Assembly (NCBI GenBank): GCA_002747395.1
Contig: PDPE01000025.1
Span: 62,001 to 126,000, forward strand
Origin: Pseudomonadota bacterium
GTDB taxonomy: Bacteria; Pseudomonadota; Gammaproteobacteria; Pseudomonadales; Oleiphilaceae
Direction of reading: 5' to 3'
DNA: 64,000 nucleotides
In this document: positions 1-10,742 of the stretch, one piece after another
Position numbering within the stretch: the stretch's first letter is position 1
Layout: each line of letters opens with the position of its first letter
Notes under the pieces: model-generated
Databases searched by the model: none
Seen by the model: only the letters and a program-made list of their open reading frames with translations
Told to the model about the DNA's origin: nothing
Translations under genes and position numbers: made by a program

Positions 1-156
1 AGCATATTCTCGCCATTCCTGGTGTTTTATAAAGCAGGAACCCGGGAGCTGGCGCAAGATTTGCGTAACAGCTCAAATTTTGGAAGAATTGGGCGCATGA
101 CCGTTTCAGGTTTTACGGTTTCAGGTGGTACAGTTGCAGGCCGTACAGGCAAGTAA
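1..156 (+). CDS. Possible C-terminal end of an upstream gene (partial)
   Basis: Reading frame 1 is open from the window edge to a TAA at 154-156 and encodes about 51 residues, including the stretch FYKAGTRELAQDLR. I do not recognise the family. The last 20 residues are rich in Gly, Thr, Val and Ser and look low-complexity, so the frame may not be coding to its end. In Pseudomonas a HAD hydrolase precedes rppH, but this tail does not resemble what I know of that protein. The 72 bases from here to rppH contain an inverted pair TTGACA/TGTCAA (181-186 and 198-203). Confidence 0.3.
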   Translation, partial: SIFSPFLVFYKAGTRELAQDLRNSSNFGRIGRMTVSGFTVSGGTVAGRTGK

Positions 157-228
157 GAGACACTTTGATAAAGAGAAAGTTTGACAGAAAGACAGTTTGT
201 CAAAAAGACAATGTAAGGGTTAACAGAT

Positions 229-717
229 GTGATTGATGCCGGCGGCTTCAGGCCGAACGTCGGAATCATACTGGCAAACCAGAATTGCGAATTATTTTGG
301 GCGAGAAGAATCGGTCAGGACTCCTGGCAGTTTCCCCAGGGGGGCATTAAAACGGACGAAACACCGGAACAGGCGCTTTTTCGGGAACTTGAAGAAGAGG
401 TGGGTCTGGCCCCGCAGGATGTTGAGGTGCTGGCTTGCACTCGTGGCTGGTTACGCTATCGTCTGCCCAAAAAAATGATACGGTATCATTCGCAGCCGGT
501 TTGTATCGGGCAAAAACAAAAATGGTTTTTGCTCCGTATGGTTTCGCCTGACAACAGTGTTTCCATGACGAAGTCCGAATCACCGGAATTTGATGGTTGG
601 CGGTGGGTAAGTTATTGGTACCCTCTGGGTCAGGTGGTTGCATTTAAACGTGAAGTTTATCGCAGGGCACTGAAAGAACTTGCTCCCAGACTGTTTAGTG
701 GACTGGATACCAGGTAG
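229..717 (+). CDS. rppH: RNA pyrophosphohydrolase RppH (Nudix)
   Basis: RppH removes pyrophosphate from the 5' triphosphate of mRNAs and so starts RNase E-dependent decay in the cytoplasm. The 162-residue protein matches E. coli RppH almost end to end: it begins [12 protein letters not shown], carries a full Nudix box at about residues 39-60 (REL-EEVGL), and has the family signatures [10 protein letters not shown] and [12 protein letters not shown]. It starts at a GTG (229) with AAGGG about 10 bases upstream. The gap to ptsP is only about 12 bases, so the two genes are probably cotranscribed; the rppH-ptsP pairing is common in gammaproteobacteria. It lacks the long basic tail of the E. coli protein. 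Confidence 0.95.
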   Translation: MIDAGGFRPNVGIILANQNCELFWARRIGQDSWQFPQGGIKTDETPEQALFRELEEEVGLAPQDVEVLACTRGWLRYRLPKKMIRYHSQPVCIGQKQKWFLLRMVSPDNSVSMTKSESPEFDGWRWVSYWYPLGQVVAFKREVYRRALKELAPRLFSGLDTR

Positions 718-729
718 AGATGCTGATTG

Positions 730-3024
730 ATGTTGAGTACGCTTCGAAATATCGTTCAAAAGGTTAATTCTGCCCGGGATCTGGCCGAGGCGCTGAATAT
801 TATCGTCACCATGGTTCAGGGCTCGATGGAAACGGAAGTGTGTTCTGTCTACCTTTCTGACCCCGACACGAATCGATATATCCTCATGGCGACGCAGGGG
901 CTGAACAAATCGGCGGTTGGCCGAGTCAGTCTCGGGCACTCCGAAGGTCTGGTTGGCCTGGTCGGGGTTCGCGAAGAACCGATTAATCTTGAAGACGCGC
1001 CATCCCACCCCAGGTACCGATATTTTCCTGAAACCGGTGAGGAAAGATATCAATCTTTCCTTGGCGTCCCCATTATTCACCACCGTAAGGTTCTGGGTGT
1101 CATCGTTGTTCAGCAGCAGAAGACCAAACGTTGCTTTGATGAAGGTGAAGAAGCGTTTCTGGTAACGGTTTCAGCCCAGCTTGCGGGTGTGATTGCCCAC
1201 AGCGAAGCCACCGGCGTGATTGGTGGAAAAAGCCTGTCAGGCACAAAGGCCAGAGATGTCTGTTTTCAGGGGGTGGCCGGGGCGCAGGGGGTTGCAATCG
1301 GGCAGAGTGTCGTGATGTTCCCGCCGGCAGACCTTGATTCTGTTCCCGATGTTTTTGGCAATGACGTTGCCCGGGAAATCAAGTCCTTCGAGAACGCACT
1401 TCTGGCCGTCCGTAAAGATATAGAGCGCGTTGGTCGCCGGCTTGAATCCCGACTTCGACCCGAGGAGCAGGCCCTGTTTGATGTTTACCTGCGTATGCTC
1501 GATGACAATGCATTGGGAGGTGAAGTCATCTCCCGAATAAGGGGCGGCAACTGGGCCCAGGGTGCATTGCGGGAAGTGACTAACGAATATGTACGTCATT
1601 TCGAGATGATGGGAGATAATTATCTTTCGGAGCGTGCAGTAGATATCAAGGATCTGAGCCGGAGGGTTCTGGCCTATCTGCAGGAGAATGTAGATCAGGT
1701 TAAAAGAGAGTACCCGGATAACACGATCCTGGTGAGTGATGAGCTGACTCCCTCGATGCTGGGCGAAGTGCCCAAGCAAAAACTGCTCGGCCTGGTGTCG
1801 GTCAAGGGGTCCGGAAATTCCCATGTGGCGATTCTGGCGCGAGCCATGGGAGTGCCGACCGTAATGGGGGCGGTTGACATCCCGGTTTCCCAGCTTGATG
1901 GGCGAGAGCTTATTGTCGATGGTTACAACGGCCAGATATATGCCTCTCCATCTGCAAAACTCAAAGGCTATTATGACTCGATTGTAGAGGAAGAAAAGGA
2001 AAAGGTACGAGGGCTGGAAGCGCTGAAGAATCTTCCTTCCGAAACGGTCGATGGTTGCAAGGTGCCTCTGTGGGTGAATACGGGTTTGATGACGGATGTG
2101 GTGCGCTCGCTGGAATATGGAGCAGAAGGGGTCGGGCTCTATCGAACAGAAGTACCGTTTATGATTAACGAGCGTTTTCCCAGTGAACAGGAGCAGAGAG
2201 AATGCTATCGGGAGCAGCTGGAAGCCTTTGCCCCGAACTATGTGACGATGCGTACCCTGGACATTGGTGGCGACAAGGCGCTCACCTATTTCCCGATTAC
2301 AGAAGAAAACCCTTTCCTCGGTTGGCGCGGGATTCGTGTCACTCTTGATCATCCCGAGATATTTCTCGTACAGGTAAAGGCGATGCTCAAGGCCAGTGCA
2401 GGTCTGAATAACCTGAGGATCATGCTGCCCATGATCAGTAATGTTTCTGAAGTTGAAGAAGCACTTCACCTGATCTATCGGGTTTACCATGAGGTCCGGG
2501 AAGAGGGCGAGGAAGTGAAAATGCCGCAGATAGGCGTTATGATCGAGGTGCCTGCTGCGGTTTATCAAACCCGTGCACTGGCTGAGAGAGTGGACTTTAT
2601 TTCTGTCGGCTCGAACGATTTAACGCAATATTTGCTGGCAGTAGACCGAAATAACCCGCGTGTTGCCGGGTTGTATCACTCATTTCATCCTGCCGTCTTG
2701 CAGGCATTGCAGCGAGTTGTGGATGAAGCTCACGCTGTCGGCAAGACAGTGAGTATCTGCGGGGAGTTGGCGGGAGACCCGTCAGGCGCGGTTTTGCTGG
2801 TTGCAATGGGGTTTGATGCACTGTCAATGAACGCGGTGAACCTGCCAAAGGTGAAATCGATCATTCGCGGGATTCGTGTCGACTGGACCAGGGAGTTGCT
2901 TGAAAAGATTATGGTCATGGATTCTGCTCAAGTGGTTAAAAGTACCCTGGATGTGGCGCTCAGGGAGGCAGGGTTGGCCGGTTTTATGCGCCCGGAAAGG
3001 GCAACGGATAACATGATTGAGTAG
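730..3024 (+). CDS. ptsP: Phosphoenolpyruvate-protein phosphotransferase PtsP (EI-Ntr)
   Basis: Enzyme I of the nitrogen PTS takes phosphate from PEP and passes it to NPr, a regulatory relay rather than a sugar transporter. The order is a GAF domain (about residues 15-160), the PEP-utiliser N domain, the phosphohistidine domain with GSGNSHVAI (His365 counting from the ATG at 730), and the PEP-binding barrel with LYRTEVPFM, SVGSNDLTQY and the catalytic Cys in SICGELAGDP. The length of 764 residues is normal. A TTG one codon upstream (727) is a less likely start. It directly follows rppH. No sugar-PTS EI or HPr gene and no ptsN is visible in the window. Confidence 0.96.
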   Translation: MLSTLRNIVQKVNSARDLAEALNIIVTMVQGSMETEVCSVYLSDPDTNRYILMATQGLNKSAVGRVSLGHSEGLVGLVGVREEPINLEDAPSHPRYRYFPETGEERYQSFLGVPIIHHRKVLGVIVVQQQKTKRCFDEGEEAFLVTVSAQLAGVIAHSEATGVIGGKSLSGTKARDVCFQGVAGAQGVAIGQSVVMFPPADLDSVPDVFGNDVAREIKSFENALLAVRKDIERVGRRLESRLRPEEQALFDVYLRMLDDNALGGEVISRIRGGNWAQGALREVTNEYVRHFEMMGDNYLSERAVDIKDLSRRVLAYLQENVDQVKREYPDNTILVSDELTPSMLGEVPKQKLLGLVSVKGSGNSHVAILARAMGVPTVMGAVDIPVSQLDGRELIVDGYNGQIYASPSAKLKGYYDSIVEEEKEKVRGLEALKNLPSETVDGCKVPLWVNTGLMTDVVRSLEYGAEGVGLYRTEVPFMINERFPSEQEQRECYREQLEAFAPNYVTMRTLDIGGDKALTYFPITEENPFLGWRGIRVTLDHPEIFLVQVKAMLKASAGLNNLRIMLPMISNVSEVEEALHLIYRVYHEVREEGEEVKMPQIGVMIEVPAAVYQTRALAERVDFISVGSNDLTQYLLAVDRNNPRVAGLYHSFHPAVLQALQRVVDEAHAVGKTVSICGELAGDPSGAVLLVAMGFDALSMNAVNLPKVKSIIRGIRVDWTRELLEKIMVMDSAQVVKSTLDVALREAGLAGFMRPERATDNMIE

Positions 3025-3166
3025 TGTGTTAATTCTAATTGTCAATGATAGATTGGGGTAGACAGTCTCGAGGATAGAGAGTTTACAGAGTGGAGCAAGT
3101 TTGAGTGGAAGGCGCTGGCGCGGGCAGGATGTGTTCTGATGCTCGGCAGTCCTTCAGGAGTGTTGA

Positions 3167-4426
3167 ATGCAAAATGTCAGAGTGTCACAAGATGAGCGCA
3201 AGCCCAAAATAGGATTGGTTCTGGGTGGGGGAGGCCCGCTTGGAGGGATATATGAAATCGGAGCGCTGAGAGCGCTGGATGAATCCCTTGACGGGCTCGA
3301 TCTGAATGATCTCTACGTTTATGTCGGGGTGAGTTCCGGAGCCTTTGTTGCGGCCAATCTGGCCAATCAGATGACCTCGGCACAGATGTGCAGGATCTTT
3401 GTAAAAAATGAAGCCGAGTTTCACCCGTTCCATCCTGGAGTTTTTTATCGCCCCGCAGTTCGTGAGTATGTTAAAAGGGCATTATCGGTGCCGGGGCTAT
3501 TGGTGGAAGCCTGTGCCAAATTTGTTGGCAACCCTCACGATCAAAGCTTTTTGGAAGCGCTCACTGTTCTGACCCAGGCCGTTCCGGCCGGAATTTTTGA
3601 CAATTCCAAACTTGAAGCCTATTTGCACCGCTCCTATAGCATGTTGGGGAGAACCAATGACTTTCGGCAGTTAAGCCGACGCCTCTACCTCGTGGCGGCC
3701 GACCTGGAAAGTTGCGAATCAGTCCGGTTCGGGGCACCCGGGTTTGATCATGTTCCCGTATCAAAAGCGGTTCAGGCGAGCGTTTCCACGCCTGGTCTCT
3801 ACGTGCCGGTTGAAATTGACGGGCGGTACTATATGGATGGCACCCTGAGAAAGGGAATGCATGCCTCTGTGGCTTTGGAGGACGGGGCGGACCTGGTGTT
3901 TGCGATTAATCCGCTGGTGCCAATCGACGCGTGTCAGGCGGTGAATGCCAACACCATGAGTCCGGGTACGCTTACCAACAGGGGAATGCCCAATATTATT
4001 TCACAGACCTATCGTACCATGGTCTATTCCCGTATGGTGTCGGGAATGAAAATGTACGAAACGCAGTATCCTGATGCAAGCATTGTATTGTTTGAGCCCA
4101 CTCGTGATGATGCGAAAATCTTTTTCTCCGACGTGTTCAGTTTCCAGTCTCGCCGAATGGTTTGCGAACATGCCTATCAAATGACCAGAAAGGATCTTCT
4201 GGCAAGGGCCGATGAGCTTGAGCCCCGGCTGGCTTCTTTTGGTATCAGGCTTGATAGAGACGTGTTGGAGGATGATCAGAGAACGATCAGTACCAGCCTG
4301 TATGGTGAGATGCTACCTGTTTATGTGGCCAGGGAGAAAGGAGAAAAAAGTCGGTATTTGGGTAAAATCGGCTCTCGCCTGGAGAATGTCGCCGATTTTC
4401 TGCAGAGCGCGCGCCAGATAGTCTAG
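3167..4426 (+). CDS. Patatin-like phospholipase family protein
   Basis: This is a putative serine acyl hydrolase acting on phospholipid or other acyl esters. The sequence has the glycine-rich oxyanion loop LGGGGPLGG (about residues 19-27), the nucleophile elbow GVSSG (Ser56) and the catalytic dyad Asp in YYMDGTL (Asp224), so both dyad residues are present. At 419 residues it is longer than a bare patatin domain; the C-terminal 150 residues are not assigned. No signal peptide is seen, so it is probably cytosolic unless exported by another route. The start has CAGGAG upstream. It sits alone between ptsP and aroK, where many relatives carry pilMNOPQ. Confidence 0.85.
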   Translation: MQNVRVSQDERKPKIGLVLGGGGPLGGIYEIGALRALDESLDGLDLNDLYVYVGVSSGAFVAANLANQMTSAQMCRIFVKNEAEFHPFHPGVFYRPAVREYVKRALSVPGLLVEACAKFVGNPHDQSFLEALTVLTQAVPAGIFDNSKLEAYLHRSYSMLGRTNDFRQLSRRLYLVAADLESCESVRFGAPGFDHVPVSKAVQASVSTPGLYVPVEIDGRYYMDGTLRKGMHASVALEDGADLVFAINPLVPIDACQAVNANTMSPGTLTNRGMPNIISQTYRTMVYSRMVSGMKMYETQYPDASIVLFEPTRDDAKIFFSDVFSFQSRRMVCEHAYQMTRKDLLARADELEPRLASFGIRLDRDVLEDDQRTISTSLYGEMLPVYVAREKGEKSRYLGKIGSRLENVADFLQSARQIV

Positions 4427-4623
4427 GTGGGTATTGCTGGCGACTGCCCTGGCGATCACTGCCAGTACGGGCCTGACGGCCACGCATTGCGGTGGGGCAA
4501 CCATTTGGTTTCGGGGCGGCCACAGTTGCCGGGGTGACGGTTTTTTTCGTCAGGGAGTAAACCTGTTCCCTTTGTTGTGCTATTCTGCGCTTCCCTGACC
4601 AATCAGAGTTGTTGATCCCTGGT

Positions 4624-5163
4624 ATGTTATTAGATAGAAATGTCGTGCTTGTCGGCCCTATGGGGGCGGGTAAGACGACCATTGGAAAGTTGTTGGCAAG
4701 AGAGCTCGGTTTCGATTTTAAGGACTCGGACAAAGTCATTGAAAAACGCTGCGGGGCTGATATTCCCTGGATTTTTGATGTGGAGGGGGAGTCCGGGTTT
4801 CGCGACCGGGAGCAGAACATGATTGCCGAGCTGTGCCAGCAACCCGGCCTGGTTATCGCCACAGGTGGTGGAGCGGTATTGAGAGAAGCCAACCGAACCG
4901 TCATTTCTGATCATGCGCTGGTGGTTTACCTGAAAACATCGGTAAGTCAACAGTTTGAGAGAACCCATCGAGATCGAAACCGGCCCTTGCTGCAAACTGA
5001 AAACCCGCACCAGGTATTAAGCCGTTTGTATCAGCAACGCCATCCGCTGTACGATGAAATGGCAGACATTGTCGTTGTCACTGACAGGAAATCCCCTCGT
5101 TCAGTGGTGAGACAGATCATGTCCAAATTGGCCCCCGATCAACGTATGAATGGAAATGTATAA
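4624..5163 (+). CDS. aroK: Shikimate kinase AroK
   Basis: AroK phosphorylates shikimate at the 3-hydroxyl with ATP, the fifth step of the chorismate pathway. The Walker A motif GPMGAGKTT lies at residues 11-19, the shikimate-binding DSD and FRDRE motifs follow, and the GGGAV loop and the RNRPLL lid region are intact. The protein is closest in style to Pseudomonas AroK ([18 protein letters not shown] segment). I chose the ATG at 4624, giving [11 protein letters not shown]; an upstream TTG at 4609 would add five residues. aroB follows 41 bases later and the two likely form an operon. Confidence 0.95.
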   Translation: MLLDRNVVLVGPMGAGKTTIGKLLARELGFDFKDSDKVIEKRCGADIPWIFDVEGESGFRDREQNMIAELCQQPGLVIATGGGAVLREANRTVISDHALVVYLKTSVSQQFERTHRDRNRPLLQTENPHQVLSRLYQQRHPLYDEMADIVVVTDRKSPRSVVRQIMSKLAPDQRMNGNV

Positions 5164-5204
5164 ATTGTATAAACAGAGCAGAGACCTGGCAGGCAATTGA
5201 TAGC

Positions 5205-6284
5205 ATGAAGAAAATTGAAGTAGCTCTTGGTGAGCGCAGTTACCCTGTTTTTATTGGCTCGGGATTGTTGGCACAGCCGGATCTTGTCGAGCCTTATATC
5301 AAATCGAAAAAAGCCATGATTGTTACCAACGAAACAGTGGCTCCTCTTTATCTCGACAAGGTCAGGGAGATGCTTTCTTCCCGTGACGTGGACGAGGTTA
5401 TATTGCCCGACGGTGAGTCGTTCAAAAACCTTGAGACATTAAACCTTGTTTTTACCCGGCTTCTTGCCTGTCGCCACCCGAGAAACACGACACTGATTGC
5501 CTTGGGTGGAGGAGTGATCGGGGATATGACCGGCTTTGCGGCAGCCTGTTATCAGAGAGGTGTCGATTTTATTCAGGTGCCGACTACCCTGTTGTCCCAG
5601 GTGGACTCATCCGTGGGGGGAAAAACGGCAGTGAACCATGAAATGGGTAAAAACATGATCGGCGCATTTTACCAACCCAAGGCTGTCGTGATTGATACGG
5701 ATACACTCAAAACACTGCCACAGAGAGAGCTGAGTTCAGGTTTGGCTGAAGTGATCAAATATGGACTCATTGCTGACGACTCCTTCTATCATTGGCTGAA
5801 AGGCAATATTGACGGATTGACACGGCTGCAACCAGACCTGATCGCCGAGGCCATCGACGCGTCGTGCCGATGCAAGTCTGAAATCGTGGCAAAGGATGAA
5901 AAAGAAGCGGGTGTCAGGGCAATTCTCAATCTGGGGCATACCTTTGGCCATGCCATCGAGACGCATTGCGGTTATGGTAACTGGTTGCACGGAGAAGCCG
6001 TTGCGGTCGGGATGCTGATGGCTCTGGAGTTATCCTGTCTTGAAGGTGCCATTCCTTCTGGGGACGTCAGTGCGTTACGCTCGTTATTACAGAAAACCGG
6101 TTTGCCCGTGTTGGGGCCGGAAAATATGACATTTGATGATTATCTGGCCGTAATGTCAGTGGATAAAAAAGTTGTGGATGGAAGCCTGAGACTGGTATTG
6201 TTGGATAAAATCGGTAAAGCCAGAGTGACTTCAGACTTCTCCACGGCTTCACTTCGTTCTGTTATCACAAAATATTCACCATAG
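5205..6284 (+). CDS. aroB: 3-dehydroquinate synthase AroB
   Basis: AroB converts DAHP to 3-dehydroquinate using NAD+ and a divalent metal, the second step of chorismate synthesis. The 359-residue length is typical. The NAD-binding [11 protein letters not shown] segment, the [13 protein letters not shown] motif and the zinc-ligand segment [12 protein letters not shown] are all present. The start [15 protein letters not shown] is standard. It lies between aroK and a damX-like gene, the classic gammaproteobacterial aroK-aroB-damX order. Confidence 0.97.
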   Translation: MKKIEVALGERSYPVFIGSGLLAQPDLVEPYIKSKKAMIVTNETVAPLYLDKVREMLSSRDVDEVILPDGESFKNLETLNLVFTRLLACRHPRNTTLIALGGGVIGDMTGFAAACYQRGVDFIQVPTTLLSQVDSSVGGKTAVNHEMGKNMIGAFYQPKAVVIDTDTLKTLPQRELSSGLAEVIKYGLIADDSFYHWLKGNIDGLTRLQPDLIAEAIDASCRCKSEIVAKDEKEAGVRAILNLGHTFGHAIETHCGYGNWLHGEAVAVGMLMALELSCLEGAIPSGDVSALRSLLQKTGLPVLGPENMTFDDYLAVMSVDKKVVDGSLRLVLLDKIGKARVTSDFSTASLRSVITKYSP

Positions 6285-6309
6285 AGCCAGATAATCCTGA
6301 AGCTGAGAC

Positions 6310-8091
6310 ATGATGAGGCAACAGATTAAAAGCGAGACCCTGTTCCGGCAGTTACAGCAGGTTTACGACCTCAGGGTTGACCCTTTCAGTTCGGGGCTTC
6401 CCTTTTTTTACCGGGGAGCAGAGCGGGAGGAAGCTGTCGACAAACTGGTGCATGCGCTCAGGTTTGGCGATTTGATACCGCTTCTGACCGGAGAAAGGGG
6501 AGTTGGAAAGACTTCCCTGCTTGCCGAGGTTATCAAGAGTGTCAAAGACGAGTTCAAGGTCGTGATACTCAAGTCTTCGATGCTTATGGATGGCGCCCGA
6601 TTTCTGGAGCAGTTGTTCAATAAGGACAACTATGTTTGTCCTTTCCCTTTCAATCAGTCAGAGCCGGAAACCCTGGTGCAGGCGTTCCGTGTTTACCTGA
6701 CGCACAAACACAAGCAGACGAAACCGAGAATCAACACCCTGGTTGTGGTTGATGATGTCGATGATCTGGCGGAAGAAACAGTCAGGTTAATGCTCCAGGG
6801 GGTTGATGAGATATCGGCCGGCGAAAGCGGTGTGCATTTTATTCTGGCTGCCCAGTCTGGCTGGACCAGTGGCTTTGTCAGCAATGATGTGACAAATATG
6901 CTCTCAGGCATGTTGTATCAGGTGCACGTTCAGCCCCTGAGCCAGGAAGACACAGAAAACTATGTCAGGCAGCGTCTTTACAAGGCCGGAGCGAAGCCGG
7001 AGATCCTGTTTTCCAACGTTCAGTTGTCTGCTCTTTGCGGCCTGGGAAAAGGTAACCCGGGGCGGATCAACAGGGTTGCACCCGGGGTATTGCTGGGTAC
7101 TCCGGGCGATGAATCCGTGCAGGCCAGTGACAAGGCAAAACTCCGATTCACCTTTCCTCCATTGAAGCAGGCCGCATGGGCACTGCTTGCAGTTTCAGTG
7201 ATTTGCGTATCCTGCCTGCTTTATCTGTATGGTGGGGACGATTCTGAAAACAGTCGCCCGGAAAGTGATGCCTCAACCCGGCGTATCATCTCATCCGCGC
7301 CAGGCTCTCCTGATCAGGGTAAGCAGGAGAGTACACTTGATAAGCTGGCCAGGCTTTCTTTAAATGAGTCGGGCCAGGGCAACGACACAAGTGAAACAAA
7401 TGATGCAGGCGAAACCGGGAATGCCGATTTACCGGCTTCTGCCGCCGGGCCTGATCCATATATTGAAGCGCAGGCTGCACAGCTTGCTGAAAGCAGTGTG
7501 CCCGCCACGGTCAAGCCGCTGAATAACACACAGCCGACAAACATACCATCGGCGAACGTACCACCGGCGAACGTACCGGCAGTGCCTGAAAAGAAACCGT
7601 TACCCGAGCTTGACAATTCGCCAATAGACCAACCGGCAGAGCGCGTCGGCAAGAGTGCGGACACCCGCGTAAACAGTCATGCGAATAACGTTGAGAATAG
7701 TGGTGCGAATAGTCGCGAGAATAATAGCGGCGGGAACAATAGCGGCGGGAACAATAGCGGCGGGAATAGCGTTGCGAACCAGACCGTGCCGCCGGATAAT
7801 TCGACCCGGCCCGGTTTTAGGTCTGCCGGCTGGGTGAAGTCTCAAAACCCTTCCCATTATCTGGTGCAATTATTGGGGAGTTACAATGAGACGACCGCCA
7901 GGCGCTTTTTAAAACAGTATTCGGATGCAGGGTTTTTTTACATTCAATCCACGTACAAGGGAAAGGCCTGGTTTGTTGTGCTGGATGGCCCCTATCCTGA
8001 CAAGGCGAAAGCAAACAGGGCTGTTGCCAGCATGCCGGAAAAAATTCGAAAGATGACACCCTGGATACGATCAGTAAAAGGAGTGCAATAG
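6310..8091 (+). CDS. damX: DamX-like SPOR-domain protein with N-terminal AAA+ ATPase
   Basis: This is a putative septal-ring protein. SPOR domains bind glycan strands stripped of peptides at the division site. Residues about 20-270 form an ExeA-type AAA+ domain with Walker [10 protein letters not shown] (61-69) and Walker B-like LVVVDDVDD. One membrane segment lies at about 287-308 ([18 protein letters not shown]), then a Pro/Asn/Gly-rich periplasmic linker, then a C-terminal SPOR domain from about 515 ([12 protein letters not shown]... WFVVLDGPY). The linker holds NNSGG and NVPPA repeats. The position after aroB supports the damX assignment; E. coli DamX is shorter. Topology (ATPase in the cytoplasm, SPOR in the periplasm) is inferred. 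Confidence 0.85.
   Translation: MMRQQIKSETLFRQLQQVYDLRVDPFSSGLPFFYRGAEREEAVDKLVHALRFGDLIPLLTGERGVGKTSLLAEVIKSVKDEFKVVILKSSMLMDGARFLEQLFNKDNYVCPFPFNQSEPETLVQAFRVYLTHKHKQTKPRINTLVVVDDVDDLAEETVRLMLQGVDEISAGESGVHFILAAQSGWTSGFVSNDVTNMLSGMLYQVHVQPLSQEDTENYVRQRLYKAGAKPEILFSNVQLSALCGLGKGNPGRINRVAPGVLLGTPGDESVQASDKAKLRFTFPPLKQAAWALLAVSVICVSCLLYLYGGDDSENSRPESDASTRRIISSAPGSPDQGKQESTLDKLARLSLNESGQGNDTSETNDAGETGNADLPASAAGPDPYIEAQAAQLAESSVPATVKPLNNTQPTNIPSANVPPANVPAVPEKKPLPELDNSPIDQPAERVGKSADTRVNSHANNVENSGANSRENNSGGNNSGGNNSGGNSVANQTVPPDNSTRPGFRSAGWVKSQNPSHYLVQLLGSYNETTARRFLKQYSDAGFFYIQSTYKGKAWFVVLDGPYPDKAKANRAVASMPEKIRKMTPWIRSVKGVQ
7720..7764 (+). repeat. 15-bp tandem repeat x3 inside damX
   Basis: Three consecutive 15-base units (7720-7734, 7735-7749, 7750-7764) differ by one base in the first copy and encode the pentapeptide NNSGG. 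They sit in the disordered periplasmic linker before the SPOR domain. Copy number is a multiple of three bases per unit, so variation would only lengthen or shorten the linker. Confidence 0.9.
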
Positions 8092-8186
8092 TATTGACCT
8101 GTGGCGCTTGCTCAACAGGCAATGACCGGCCCGGAGCACGCCCCCGCGATCTTCATCATTTTCGACGACCTGGAAGTATAAACAAG

Positions 8187-9248
8187 ATGACTGAATTGAA
8201 AAATGACCGATTTTTACGTGCCTTGATGAAGCAACCCGTGGATGTTACCCCCGTCTGGATGATGCGTCAGGCCGGGCGGTATTTGCCGGAATACCTGGCC
8301 ACCCGTTCCAGGGCAGGGGACTTTATGTCCTTGTGCAAGAACACCGGGCTGGCGTGCGAGGTCACACTTCAACCATTGGAGCGCTATGAGCTGGATGCCG
8401 CCATTTTGTTTTCGGATATTTTGACCATTCCCGACGCAATGGGGCAGGGGCTTTATTTTGAAACCGGTGAAGGCCCCAAATTCAAAAAAACGGTTCGCAG
8501 CCAGGCCGATGTGGACGCACTGATTACCCCGAATATCCATTCGGATCTGGATTATGTAGTGAATGCGGTCAGCACCATTCGCCGGGAGCTGAATGGCAGA
8601 GTACCCCTGATCGGGTTTTCCGGTTCGCCCTGGACACTGGCCACCTACATGATTGAGGGAGGATCGAGCAAGGACTTTCGGGAAGCAAAAAAACTTATGT
8701 ATTGCCAACCGGAGGTGTTACACAACTTGCTGGCGAAGCTGGCAGATACCGTGATTGACTATCTGAATGCCCAAATAGAGGCGGGTGCCCAGGCAGTGCA
8801 GATATTTGATACCTGGGGGGGCGTGCTCAGCTCTCCCGGTTATCAGGCTTTCTCGCTCAATTATATGCAGCGTATTGTCAACGGCCTGAAAAGGGAATCC
8901 GAAGGCAGAAAGGTGCCGGTTATTCTGTTTACCAAAAATGGTGGCCAATGGCTGGAGTCTATCGCTGACACCGGAGCCGATGCGCTGGGGCTTGACTGGA
9001 CAACGGATATCGGTCTGGCCCGTCAGCGGGTGGGCGATCGGGTGGCTTTGCAGGGCAATATGGACCCGGGTATTTTGTTGTCTACTCCTGCACGCATTCG
9101 CGCAGAGGTGGATGATATCCTGTCCCGATTTGGCGAGGGAACCGGTCATGTATTTAACCTTGGGCATGGCATTACGCCTGATGTTGATCCGGAAAACGCC
9201 AGGGCATTTATTGATGCCGTGCATGAACTCAGTGCAAAATACCACTGA
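8187..9248 (+). CDS. hemE: Uroporphyrinogen decarboxylase HemE
   Basis: HemE removes four carboxyl groups from uroporphyrinogen III to give coproporphyrinogen III in heme synthesis. The protein has the N-terminal signature [16 protein letters not shown], the [13 protein letters not shown] segment and a normal length of 353 residues when started at the ATG at 8187 ([14 protein letters not shown]). The frame is open upstream to a start at 8094, but those 31 residues do not resemble the family. It is followed by a hairpin at 9269-9306. Confidence 0.96.
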   Translation: MTELKNDRFLRALMKQPVDVTPVWMMRQAGRYLPEYLATRSRAGDFMSLCKNTGLACEVTLQPLERYELDAAILFSDILTIPDAMGQGLYFETGEGPKFKKTVRSQADVDALITPNIHSDLDYVVNAVSTIRRELNGRVPLIGFSGSPWTLATYMIEGGSSKDFREAKKLMYCQPEVLHNLLAKLADTVIDYLNAQIEAGAQAVQIFDTWGGVLSSPGYQAFSLNYMQRIVNGLKRESEGRKVPVILFTKNGGQWLESIADTGADALGLDWTTDIGLARQRVGDRVALQGNMDPGILLSTPARIRAEVDDILSRFGEGTGHVFNLGHGITPDVDPENARAFIDAVHELSAKYH

Positions 9249-9268
9249 TTGCCATTCGCTGGCACAGT

Positions 9269-9315
9269 ACGGAAACGGAGTAATTCCTGTATCAGGCCGT
9301 TTCCGTTTCTTCTGA
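9269..9315 (+). terminator. Probable intrinsic terminator after hemE
   Basis: A perfect 10-bp inverted repeat (9269-9278 with 9297-9306, ACGGAAACGG/CCGTTTCCGT) encloses an 18-base loop that contains a smaller CCTG/CAGG hairpin. A T-rich stretch (TTCTTCT) follows. The T tract is imperfect, so termination may be partial. Confidence 0.55.
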
Positions 9316-9355
9316 TACCAGGGCTTCCTTTGGCCTTTACTACCCTTGATTCCCG

Positions 9356-10723
9356 ATGAAAAAAAGCAAAACCGGTTATGTCTGCACTGAATGTGGCGCA
9401 AACTCAAGCAAATGGCAGGGCCAGTGTGCCGAGTGTGGTGAGTGGAACACCATCAGCGAGTTCAGGCAGGCCGCCCTGCCGAAAGCGGCGGGTGCAGGAG
9501 CGAATCGCCAGGGTTATGCGGGCATGTTGTCCGAAATTCAGACTCTGGATGATATTGACCTTCAGGAAGTGCCACGAATTTCCTCCATGTCCGGCGAGTT
9601 TGATCGTGTGCTGGGGGGAGGGCTGGTTCCGGGTTCGGCCATTTTGGTCGGAGGTCACCCCGGAGCGGGAAAAAGCACCTTGCTGCTGCAAACCGGTTGC
9701 CATCTGGCCAACCATAAAAAAGTGCTCTATATCACCGGAGAGGAATCCTTGCAGCAAGTCGCCATGCGTGCGTCCAGGCTGGGTATCCGTTCTGCCGGAT
9801 TAAAAATGCTGGCCGAGACCAGTCTTGAACGAATACTGGATACCATTGATCGAGAGTCGCCGGATATTGTGGTGATCGACAGTATTCAGGTATTGCATAC
9901 TGAGCTGATCGAGTCGGCTCCCGGCAGCGTATCTCAGGTCAGGGATTGTGCGGCCCGGCTGACCCGGATGGCCAAGCAAAACTCGATTGTGGTGTTTCTG
10001 GTCGGTCACGTTACCAAGGACGGGGCAATCGCAGGCCCCAAGGTGCTGGAGCATATGATTGACTGCTCCCTGATGCTCGAAGGTGAACAGGATAGCCGCT
10101 ATCGCACATTGCGTGGCACCAAAAACCGTTTTGGTGCGGTCAATGAGTTGGGCGTGTTCGCCATGATGGAAAACGGCTTGCGTGAAGTGAAGAACCCCAG
10201 TGCCATTTTTCTCAACAAGGAAAGCAAAGGGATGCCCGGAAGCGTTGTTACCGCCACATGGGAAGGAACCCGTCCCTTGCTGGTGGAGATACAGGCGCTG
10301 GTTGATCAGTCTCACAGCGGTTATGTCAAGCGGGTATCAGTGGGTCTGGATCAGAACCGGTTGGCCATTTTACTGGCCGTGCTGCACCGACACGGTGGTA
10401 TTGCCTGCGGTGATCAGGATGTTTTTTTGAATGTGGTCGGTGGCGTCAGAATTGCTGAAACCAGTGCAGACTTGCCTGCGTTGTGTGCCATAGTGTCCAG
10501 TTTTCGTGATCGGCCTCTTGCAGATGATCTGCTGGTGCTTGGCGAAGTCGGGTTGTCGGGCGAAATCCGGCCGGTTTCCAGCGGTCAGGAGCGAATCCGG
10601 GAGGCAGCCAAACACGGCTTTACACAGGCCATTGTGCCTGCGGCCAACATGCCAGGGGTGCGGCCGCCGGGGATAGACATCAAGCCGGTGAAACGCTTGT
10701 CCGAGGTGCTTGATTTGCTGTAG
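9356..10723 (+). CDS. radA: DNA repair protein RadA (Sms)
   Basis: RadA is a RecA-family ATPase that drives branch migration of recombination intermediates. A C4 zinc finger lies at Cys10, Cys13, Cys24 and Cys27. The Walker A motif is GHPGAGKST (residues 100-108), the RadA-specific KNRFG motif is at 256-260, and a Lon-like C-terminal domain ends the protein. The length of 455 residues is typical. It starts 107 bases after hemE and is convergent with the K+ channel gene. Confidence 0.97.
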   Translation: MKKSKTGYVCTECGANSSKWQGQCAECGEWNTISEFRQAALPKAAGAGANRQGYAGMLSEIQTLDDIDLQEVPRISSMSGEFDRVLGGGLVPGSAILVGGHPGAGKSTLLLQTGCHLANHKKVLYITGEESLQQVAMRASRLGIRSAGLKMLAETSLERILDTIDRESPDIVVIDSIQVLHTELIESAPGSVSQVRDCAARLTRMAKQNSIVVFLVGHVTKDGAIAGPKVLEHMIDCSLMLEGEQDSRYRTLRGTKNRFGAVNELGVFAMMENGLREVKNPSAIFLNKESKGMPGSVVTATWEGTRPLLVEIQALVDQSHSGYVKRVSVGLDQNRLAILLAVLHRHGGIACGDQDVFLNVVGGVRIAETSADLPALCAIVSSFRDRPLADDLLVLGEVGLSGEIRPVSSGQERIREAAKHGFTQAIVPAANMPGVRPPGIDIKPVKRLSEVLDLL

Positions 10724-10742
10724 GTGATGAGTAGATGTCTGT

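Noticed and set aside
1237..2568. 443-residue open frame on the minus strand
   Set aside because: It lies wholly inside ptsP, whose frame is conserved throughout; composition is that of an antisense shadow.
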